Of a stretch of DNA of 5,066 bases, positions 1-5,066 are shown piece after piece. Within the stretch, counting starts at the first letter, position 1. Each line of letters starts with the position of its first letter. Under the pieces are notes generated by a model. That model made no database searches, was not told the DNA's origin, and saw nothing but the letters and a program-made list of their open reading frames with translations. The stretch is from JANMZR01 sp031383555 (GTDB lineage Bacteria > Bacteroidota > Bacteroidia > Cytophagales > Spirosomataceae), in assembly GCA_031383555.1 (NCBI GenBank), contig JANMZR010000343.1:1-5066 (forward strand), written 5' to 3'. The position numbers were made by a program, and so were the translations under genes.

Positions 1-292
1 AATCCAATGCACTAAATCGGATAGCTTTTATGGCATATTGGTCATAACTAGTCGTAAAAATAATTGCAAAGGGGATTTCAGTGAATTGCTCCAAAAGCTC
101 AAAGCCATTCATAATAGGCATTTCAATATCCAAGAAAACAAGCGTTGGTTTATTTTTTTCAATGGAAATCAATCCTTGTTTTGCCGACATACAACATTCC
201 ATTACCTGCACATCTGGGCAATAGTCATTAAGCAATATGCTCAAGGTATCGAGGCAATGCACCTCATCGTCAATTAAAATAGCTTTAATCAT
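1..292 (-). CDS. LytTR-type response regulator, receiver domain only (3' end beyond window)
   Basis: The 97 visible codons encode a CheY-like receiver domain that accepts phosphate from the adjacent kinase. It starts MIKAILIDDE, with the acidic pocket at D8-D9 (and E10). The phospho-acceptor is D55 in VFLDIEMP, followed by the MNG loop, and the switch Thr is at about T81 in IIFTTSYDQYAIKAI. That last motif, with Y83, Y86 and AIKAI, is typical of receivers fused to a LytTR DNA-binding domain. The output domain itself lies left of position 1, so LytTR is an inference from the receiver subtype and from pairing with a LytS-type kinase. The ATG at 290-292 overlaps the end of the kinase gene by 8 bases (ATGATTAA), which suggests translational coupling in one operon. 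The receiver shows no lesion in the visible part. Confidence is high for a response regulator and moderate for LytTR. Confidence 0.93.
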   Translation of the reverse strand, partial: MIKAILIDDEVHCLDTLSILLNDYCPDVQVMECCMSAKQGLISIEKNKPTLVFLDIEMPIMNGFELLEQFTEIPFAIIFTTSYDQYAIKAIRFSALD

Positions 293-3284
293 AAATAACT
301 GGTATTTTAATAATTACTTCTGTGCCTGCACCTTTTCCCTCATTATCCATCAGGTCAATAATTGTAATTGGTGATGCCATTCCATTTAAATTTTGCATCA
401 TTGAAATTCTATTAGCTGTTATTTCCATGCCCATGGATTTATGTATGCTTGCTGATTTACTTGAACTTGCCGCCGATGCCTTTCTCCCAATACCATCATC
501 CGTAATTTTAAAAAACAGATAATCATTTTCTTGACTTATTTCTATATCAAGCTGTCCTTTTTCCTCTTTATGCATTAATCCATGCCAAATTGCATTTTCG
601 GCAAAAGGTTGGATGATCAAAGGTGGCACCTTTAAAATATCAATATCCAATTCTTTTGGAATAGTAATTTTATAAGTAAAATGGTGATTAAAACGCAATG
701 CCTCCAGTTCTAGATATAGTTTCAATGAATCTACCTCACTTTCCAAACTAATTAAATTAGCTTGTGAATTTTGTAAAATCATACGAACCAATCGTGAAAA
801 TTTGGTCAGATATTCTGATGCCAGTGTGCTATTATTCTGTAAAATAAAACGATTGATAGAATTAAGTGAATTAAAAATAAAATGCGGATTCATCTGAGCA
901 CGAAGCACTTGCATTTCGAGTTCAACTTTTTCTTGTTGTAATTCGGACATTTTTTTTTCTTTTTCAGAAAATAATATTTGCCTGTTGAATTTATCATAGA
1001 TTCGCCAGCGGATTAAACTATACAAAGCTGATATTACTAAAATACTAACTATTAAAATAAACCACCAAGTGCCCCAAAATGGGGGCGAAATAATAATAAT
1101 GATACTTTTCTCTTTCCAAATGCCGTTTCCATTTGCAGCCTTCACCCTAAATACATATTTTCCAGGGGATACATTATAATAGTAAGCCCTTTTTTCGCTA
1201 TTGGTTTTCCGCCAAGCATCATCAAAGTTTTCAAGTTTATATAATATATTTTTTTCGGCTTCAAGCGTAATAAAATCTATATTATTAAATTCTATAGAAA
1301 AATTATTCTGGTTATAACTAAGCGTTATTTTTTCAGTTTTTGAAAGAAGTTGAGGCAAGTTTTTACTTTTACCTGGTATTAATTCATTGTTGCTTACAAA
1401 AAAATTACTGATAAATGGCTGAGAAAATAATCCAATTTCCTTGTTAAAATTTTGAGGTGTGAAATGGTAATAGCCAACACTATCCCCATAAAATATTTCG
1501 CCAGTGGAATTGGTAAACCCTTTTCCTTTGATAATTTTTGGATCAATTCCATTGCTTTTTCCAAACAGTACTGCATTTTTTGTTTCTGGGTTTAATCTTA
1601 TTAAGCCTATATCTGCATTCAACCATAAGGAATGCTCTTTGTCTTCTGTAATTCCTCGAACAAGCAAATTATTATTAATAAAGCCTGTGGAATCACTAAA
1701 AATGGAAAAATTACTTAAATGGTTATCATATACATAAAGCCCAGCTCTATAAGTACTTATCCACACTTTATTTCTACTATCTTCAAAAATGTAATAAATA
1801 GCTGTTCCATTTGCATCTAAACTACTACTAAATTTCCCTGTTTTCTGATTGAATCTGTTCAATCCTTTGGCTGTTCCAACCCAAATATTACCTGATTTGT
1901 CCTTTTTAATATTTGTAACTCTATTGCCTGTGATACTACTAGAATCATTAGGATTGTTAGTAAAATGCTTAAAAATACCCGTGTTGGTATTCAATAAATC
2001 CAACCCATGGTTTGTGCCAACCAGTACCTGCCCATTTGCAATTGGTTCTGTTAAAAACACTGTGTTTGAAGCTATGGTATTGGCATTTTTTTCATCATGC
2101 CTATAGCTGGTTATTTTTTTGGTACTATTATCTTGAAAAAAAAGACCATTAAAAGTCGAAATCCATAAATTATTAAGGGAATCATGTTTCAGGTGGCCAA
2201 TATAATTTTTGGAAATGGGATTAATGTCTTTTACGAATGCACTATCCTTAGCATCCTTTCTCATTATTCCTTGTTTGGTGCCAAGCCATATATTTCCCTT
2301 AATATCTTGGGAGAAAGTCGTTACTTCTTTTCCAAGATGTGTATAATTAAATTGCTTGGGTAAGGTTGATATTTTATACAATACTTGATTTTCATTTGCA
2401 GGTTCCCAACCCGATGCCCATAATAAGTTATCTTTGGTTTTTAGCATACCCCAAAAGTCATCCTTATCTAATTTATTTGAACCATTTCCTTTTGTACCGA
2501 AGTGCTCTATTTTTTTTGCATTTGGGTTGTACCGATTAATGCCAGCGGCATAAGTGCCAATCCAAATGCAACCCTGCATATCCTCATTAATAAAGGTAAT
2601 ATGGTCAACTGCATATTGAGCATGAATATTTACAGGCGGGCGGCTTAATTTATTTGGTTTTTTGGGGTCAAAAAGGCAACGTTCAAAAGTTCCTTTTTTT
2701 CTATCCATTATGTGCAGGCCATCACCGGCGGTGCCAATCCAAAAAACGCCACGGCTATCTTCAAATATTGCCCTCACTCTATTGTCGATTAAAGAAGTTT
2801 CATCTTTCTCATTGTGTTTAAAACGAGTAATTTTTCTTGTTTTTTTATCAAATTTATATAAACCATGCAATAAGGGATTTTGAGTGCCAAAAGAGTTGCC
2901 AGACCCAATCCAAATTGTTCCTTCTTTGTCTTCATAAATAACTTTTATATTTTCGTGATTTAATGCAAGCCCAGCTTCCGAATTGTTTGTAATGTGTGCA
3001 AACTTTCCCGTTTTGCGGTTAAGGGTATCAAGCCCATTATATGTTCCCACCCATAACGTGCCATTCCGGTCTTCCAAAATGGCATTAATTACATTGCTAC
3101 TCAAACTGGTTGGGTCGGCTTTATTATGCCGAAAATGTGTAAAAGTTTCTGTTTCTGGTTCAAAGCTATCCAATCCGTTTTGTTTACTACCAATCCAAAT
3201 ATTACCCTTTGACCCTGCATAAAGGCATTCCAAATTGTCTGAAATAAGTGAATTTTGATTACGTGGATTTGATTTGTAGGACAC
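285..3284 (-). CDS. Two-component-regulator-propeller sensor histidine kinase (LytS/YehU-type kinase core), 5' end broken off
   Basis: This is a membrane sensor kinase. Residue numbers count from the GTG at 3282-3284. Residues 1 to about 640 are tandem Reg_prop blades with the motif (N/T)xWxGTxxGL, for example NIWIGSKQNGL, TLWVGTYNGL and NIWVGTAKGL. A Y_Y_Y domain follows (about 650-733), then one membrane helix (about 739-760, after WGTWW). Next comes a coiled coil rich in Glu and Lys, then the His_kinase core QMNPHFIFNSLNSI with the phospho-acceptor H801. The HATPase has its N box at FAENAIWHG (N897), G1 at DDGIGR (929-934), G2 near GMEITANR, and GAGTE at the end. All kinase motifs are intact. 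The start is only the first permissible codon after a TAA at 3354-3356: the frame is open to 3353 and residues upstream of 3284 (DKIGFIWLADN...) form the first blade, so the GTG is not the natural start. Without the upstream segment the protein has no export signal. It is probably non-functional unless the stop is read through or is a sequence error. The regulator gene overlaps its 3' end. Confidence 0.9.
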   Translation of the reverse strand: MSYKSNPRNQNSLISDNLECLYAGSKGNIWIGSKQNGLDSFEPETETFTHFRHNKADPTSLSSNVINAILEDRNGTLWVGTYNGLDTLNRKTGKFAHITNNSEAGLALNHENIKVIYEDKEGTIWIGSGNSFGTQNPLLHGLYKFDKKTRKITRFKHNEKDETSLIDNRVRAIFEDSRGVFWIGTAGDGLHIMDRKKGTFERCLFDPKKPNKLSRPPVNIHAQYAVDHITFINEDMQGCIWIGTYAAGINRYNPNAKKIEHFGTKGNGSNKLDKDDFWGMLKTKDNLLWASGWEPANENQVLYKISTLPKQFNYTHLGKEVTTFSQDIKGNIWLGTKQGIMRKDAKDSAFVKDINPISKNYIGHLKHDSLNNLWISTFNGLFFQDNSTKKITSYRHDEKNANTIASNTVFLTEPIANGQVLVGTNHGLDLLNTNTGIFKHFTNNPNDSSSITGNRVTNIKKDKSGNIWVGTAKGLNRFNQKTGKFSSSLDANGTAIYYIFEDSRNKVWISTYRAGLYVYDNHLSNFSIFSDSTGFINNNLLVRGITEDKEHSLWLNADIGLIRLNPETKNAVLFGKSNGIDPKIIKGKGFTNSTGEIFYGDSVGYYHFTPQNFNKEIGLFSQPFISNFFVSNNELIPGKSKNLPQLLSKTEKITLSYNQNNFSIEFNNIDFITLEAEKNILYKLENFDDAWRKTNSEKRAYYYNVSPGKYVFRVKAANGNGIWKEKSIIIIISPPFWGTWWFILIVSILVISALYSLIRWRIYDKFNRQILFSEKEKKMSELQQEKVELEMQVLRAQMNPHFIFNSLNSINRFILQNNSTLASEYLTKFSRLVRMILQNSQANLISLESEVDSLKLYLELEALRFNHHFTYKITIPKELDIDILKVPPLIIQPFAENAIWHGLMHKEEKGQLDIEISQENDYLFFKITDDGIGRKASAASSSKSASIHKSMGMEITANRISMMQNLNGMASPITIIDLMDNEGKGAGTEVIIKIPVIYD

Positions 3285-3353
3285 TAATCGGCTACCATCA
3301 TATTTTAAAAGGCCATTATAATTATCGGCAAGCCATATAAAACCTATTTTATC

Positions 3354-3488
3354 TTAGCACATGCCAACAATATTGGTAAAAGCTCTGTCTACAGTTATTG
3401 ACACTGGAGAAAAAGAAACCTGCTGGCCCTTAGAAATAATTGGAGCTAGGATAAAAATGCAATGGATGAGTGTTTTTAGTAATTTCAA
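3354..3488 (-). pseudogene. Detached N-terminus of the propeller sensor kinase (signal peptide plus propeller-closing strand)
   Basis: These 44 codons plus TAA are in the same frame as the kinase downstream. From the TTG at 3486-3488 they read (M)KLLKTLIHCIFILAPIISKG, a good Sec signal peptide: basic start, hydrophobic core, and likely cleavage near the GQQ that follows. Next comes VSFSPVSITVDRAFTNIVGMC, then TAA, then DKIGFIWLADNYNGL. Propeller kinases of this family normally have an unbroken version of exactly this junction (N-I-V, two residues, then QD-x-x-G-x-IW), so the TAA most simply replaces a Gln CAA. The initiation site is uncertain. The TTG gives a normal signal peptide, while the only close ATG (3494-3496) is one frame off and meets TGA after three codons. 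The frame is open back to a TAG at 3567-3569, but no ATG lies in it. Confidence is high that this belongs to the kinase and lower for the start. Confidence 0.82.
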
Positions 3489-3645
3489 TTGGCCATTTTT
3501 ATAATAGATTTTTATAGGCGAAAATATGCAATTTCTTTTAAAAAATAATATCAAATTTTTAAGATGCTAAATGCTTTATTTTGGAGGTAAAAATATATTA
3601 AATTGTTTGATTAACAACTCCTAATTCTCAAAGGTGCCAAGGTAT

Positions 3646-3689
3646 AAAAACTAATGAACTACCTGATAAGTTAAATTCATCAGGTAGTT
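3646..3689 (-). terminator. Hairpin terminator after the lipoprotein gene
   Basis: The arms AACTACCTGAT (3657-3667) and ATCAGGTAGTT (3679-3689) form a perfect 11-bp stem around an 11-base loop. On the minus strand the stem is followed by CATTAG and then a run of five T (plus-strand A's at 3646-3650). It lies about 50 bases beyond the lipoprotein stop and before the sensor-kinase start, so it should insulate the two minus-strand genes. The T run is short and offset from the stem, so efficiency is uncertain. Confidence 0.72.
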
Positions 3690-3738
3690 AAAGTTCATGT
3701 TAAATAAATAGAAAAAAATTGAATAAGAATGAAAGGCA

Positions 3739-4263
3739 TCAATAAGTAATTTCGCCATAAGCCGTGTGCGACTCATGTCCTGTTATTGTGTCATATACCA
3801 TATTTTCATAGATAAAATACCCTGTTGCACCAGCAAACCTACCTGTGCCGCCAACTATTTCGGACCCTCCTGTAATGGTTGCGGTAGTAGAAGCGTCTGT
3901 TGGGAAAGTTAATACAATGTCTCCTCTGGTCCAAAGTTCGTCCCCATTTGCAGCGTAAACTATATCCTCAGAAGTGATGGAAAATACACCAGCAGAAAGA
4001 GGCGTAAAACTGGTGTTCACAACTTTGCCATGTACTTTGCCCAGATGTGTCATGTTGCCATAAAATAGTGCGCCTCCGTATGGAGAAGTTGAATTCGGAT
4101 CAGGATCACTTTGTAAAGCATTGGATATGGACCTTGTTACGCCTACTTTTAAATTTTTAATTTTTGAACTCTTGATGGTTTGTGGTTGTATATCAGAATT
4201 CATTTCTTTCTGACATGCAGTCAGTAATAAAGTGGCGAAAGCCATAAACATAATTTTTTTCAT
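3739..4263 (-). CDS. Small secreted lipoprotein, probable beta-barrel (allene-oxide-cyclase/dirigent-like) fold; function unknown
   Basis: This gene encodes 174 residues from an ATG at 4261-4263. The N-terminus MKKIMFMAFATLLLTAC is a lipoprotein signal peptide with lipobox LTAC and lipidated C17. The next residues, QKEMNSD, resemble the Lys/acidic surface-export signal described for Bacteroidetes lipoproteins (QKDDE-like), so the mature protein is probably on the outer face of the outer membrane. A polar linker (about 20-60) leads to a domain of alternating short strands and turns: GKVHGKVVN, GDELWTRGDIVLTF, ATITGGSEIVGGTGRFAGATGYF, ending HTAYGEITY. The GGTGRFAGATG turn is common in small secreted barrel proteins of the allene-oxide-cyclase-like/dirigent type. 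That fold assignment is by pattern only, and no catalytic residues can be argued. The gene stands alone, with a promoter at 4305-4312 and a terminator at 3646-3689. No lesions are visible. Confidence 0.88.
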   Translation of the reverse strand: MKKIMFMAFATLLLTACQKEMNSDIQPQTIKSSKIKNLKVGVTRSISNALQSDPDPNSTSPYGGALFYGNMTHLGKVHGKVVNTSFTPLSAGVFSITSEDIVYAANGDELWTRGDIVLTFPTDASTTATITGGSEIVGGTGRFAGATGYFIYENMVYDTITGHESHTAYGEITY

Positions 4264-4304
4264 AATTGAAATTTGTTTAACTAATGAGTAAAATAATTTT
4301 TTTT

Positions 4305-4312
4305 CAAAACTA
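4305..4312 (-). promoter_or_regulatory. Bacteroidetes-type -7 element of the lipoprotein promoter
   Basis: On the minus strand the sequence is TAGTTTTG, a full match to the TAnnTTTG -7 element used by the Bacteroidetes primary sigma factor. It lies 41 bases upstream of the lipoprotein ATG, which would give a leader of roughly 35 bases that is A+T-rich and lacks a Shine-Dalgarno, as is usual in the phylum. The expected -33 TTTG is weak: only a T run (plus-strand A's at 4330-4335) sits 17 bases upstream. Confidence 0.55.
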
Positions 4313-4487
4313 AACTCAAAGAACAGGGTAAAAAAGCCTTATTGAGTAGTTGACTTGGTGGTTTGGTAGTTTGCTGAATTGGGATAGCAATTTACGATTA
4401 GTTAAAACTTATCTTATCTCAATTATTTTGTTTCTGAGATTTTGGCTGAAAAACATTTTAAAAAATTCAAATAGCCATGTTTTTATT

Positions 4488-4754
4488 ATTTTAAAGAGTG
4501 GACTAAGGGAGCTATGCATCAAATCATATTTCAAATAAAAAAACAATCCGGATCAAGCAAAAAAGTTATTTTGAATACTTAACCGAAGTCCGTATTGGAT
4601 TCGCTTGAAAGCTTTTGTGCGAAGATAAACTTGATATTGGCAAATAGCTTTTGAAAGTGGCTTCAATAATCTTTCAAATTTCAATAAATTGTTTAAAAGA
4701 ATGATTAATCTTACTCCTAAACAGTATCAAAAGGTTTCTTTGTGTATTGAATAA
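4488..4754 (+). pseudogene. Decayed AraC-family transcriptional regulator, C-terminal DNA-binding domain only
   Basis: No single frame is open, but three frames in order spell an AraC double helix-turn-helix domain. Frame of 4488-4538: LRELCIKSYFK, resembling the first recognition helix, ending at TAA. Positions 4541-4561, in a second frame, give KQSGSSK. Frame of 4564-4647: SYFEYLTEVRIGFA, TGA at 4606-4608, KLLCEDKLDIGK, then TAG. Frame of 4647-4754: AFESGFNNLSNFNKLFKR, then MINLTPKQYQKVSLCIE and a stop. The family consensus reads roughly ...E(V/I)RIGxACKLL...IAFESGFNNLSNFNRxFK...TPKxYRK. So the TGA most likely replaces a Cys codon TGC, and one A is missing near 4644 (AAA-TAG for AAA-ATA-G). 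The sensing/cupin half, normally about 180-200 residues, has no room upstream, because the divergent lipoprotein gene and its promoter sit there. This is therefore a 5'-truncated remnant. The assignment is secure for 4564-4735 and weaker left of 4540. Confidence 0.85.
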
Positions 4755-5066
4755 TTTTAATTGAAAATAAATACATAAACGATTTTATTTCAAAAATCAA
4801 CACAAATTCAAGCTTTGGAAAAGATGCATTAATAAATATAAATTTTCCTAAAAATAATATTATCAATATTACACAAACCAAGATTAACGGTAAAATTCTT
4901 AATAGAAGAAAACATTCTATATTTAAGACAATAATATTAAATTCAATTAAAGTTTCAATGAAAATATTGGAATTACTTCGGTTAAATTTGAAATAAATAG
5001 CAAATATATTTCAGAAAAATTATCAAATATTATTAGTAAAATAATCTGGTTGGCATATAATATAAT
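4751..5066 (+). pseudogene. Possible gene remnant of unknown family, AT-rich, frameshifted, running off the right edge
   Basis: Right after the AraC remnant, one frame stays open for 81 codons (4751-4993, stop TAA 4994-4996) despite high A+T: only 12 of 60 bases are G or C in 4801-4860. It includes NTNSSFGKDALINI, NIINITQTKINGKILN and FKTIILNSIKVS. A second frame, opening at 4951, then continues to the window end with NENIGITSVKFEINSKYISE. Adding one A near 4957 would join them (KVS, then NENIGIT) into a run of about 105 codons. There is no ATG, GTG or TTG near the beginning, so if it was coding, its 5' end is gone. I do not recognise the family. The alternative is chance openness in AT-rich intergenic DNA. 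Confidence 0.33.

Noticed and set aside
38..277. A 79-codon plus-strand open frame opposite the response regulator
   Set aside because: The minus strand encodes an unmistakable receiver domain here; this frame is its complement.
322..3222. Several plus-strand open frames of 60-85 codons inside the kinase gene
   Set aside because: They are antisense shadows of a clear protein-coding gene and show no recognisable domain.
3583..3617. Possible kinase promoter on the minus strand (TTG, 17 bases, TATATTTT) and a GGAGGT on the plus strand
   Set aside because: The -7 match lacks the final G and such AT-rich strings are common; the GGAGGT precedes only a few codons before a stop.
4350..4538. A 62-codon plus-strand open frame starting at TTG
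   Set aside because: Its last residues belong to the AraC remnant; the earlier part has no start signal and no clear family match, so it is not an independent gene.
3354..4647. Reassigned stop codons (TAA as Gln, TGA as Cys) as a non-standard genetic code
   Set aside because: TAA ends the kinase and TGA ends the lipoprotein normally, and the AraC remnant also has frameshifts, so ordinary mutation explains the stops.
4650..4678. Inverted repeat TTTGAAAG / CTTTCAAA with a 13-base loop
   Set aside because: It falls in the recognisable AraC coding remnant (FESG to LSN) and has no T run after it, so it is probably coincidental.
3657..5066. CRISPR array, tRNA, rRNA or insertion-sequence ends
   Set aside because: No spaced direct repeats, no cloverleaf or rRNA-like segments, and no transposase or terminal inverted repeats were seen by eye.

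Overview
The window reads as part of a Bacteroidota (Bacteroidetes) chromosome. The evidence is high A+T content, a 14-blade propeller sensor kinase paired with a LytTR-type response regulator, a lipoprotein with an acidic/Lys signal after the lipid cysteine, a TAnnTTTG promoter element, and no Shine-Dalgarno sequences at the starts. I cannot name the genus.

Layout. Positions 1-292 (minus) hold the N-terminal receiver domain of a response regulator that runs off the left edge. Positions 285-3353 (minus) encode the body of a large two-component-regulator-propeller histidine kinase; its stop codon overlaps the regulator start by 8 bases. The first ~44 codons of that kinase (3357-3488, signal peptide and the strand that should close the propeller) are in the same frame but separated by a single TAA at 3354-3356. 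The only nearby ATG is out of frame, so the gene looks like a recent pseudogene or a sequence with errors. Positions 3497-3738 are intergenic and hold a strong hairpin terminator (3657-3689) for the next gene. Positions 3739-4263 (minus) encode a small, probably surface-exposed lipoprotein with its own promoter at 4305-4312.

The right 600 bases have no intact gene, but two decayed plus-strand genes can be read through the lesions. Positions ~4488-4754 are the DNA-binding domain of an AraC-family regulator, broken by frameshifts and a TGA. Positions 4751-5066 are a very AT-rich 81-codon stop-free stretch that continues in another frame to the window edge and whose family I do not recognise.

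The kinase and regulator would form one signalling operon: the periplasmic propeller senses, the cytoplasmic LytS-type kinase phosphorylates the receiver, and the (unseen) output domain binds DNA. Nothing in the sequence ties the lipoprotein to that system. The cluster of broken genes suggests a region under relaxed selection.
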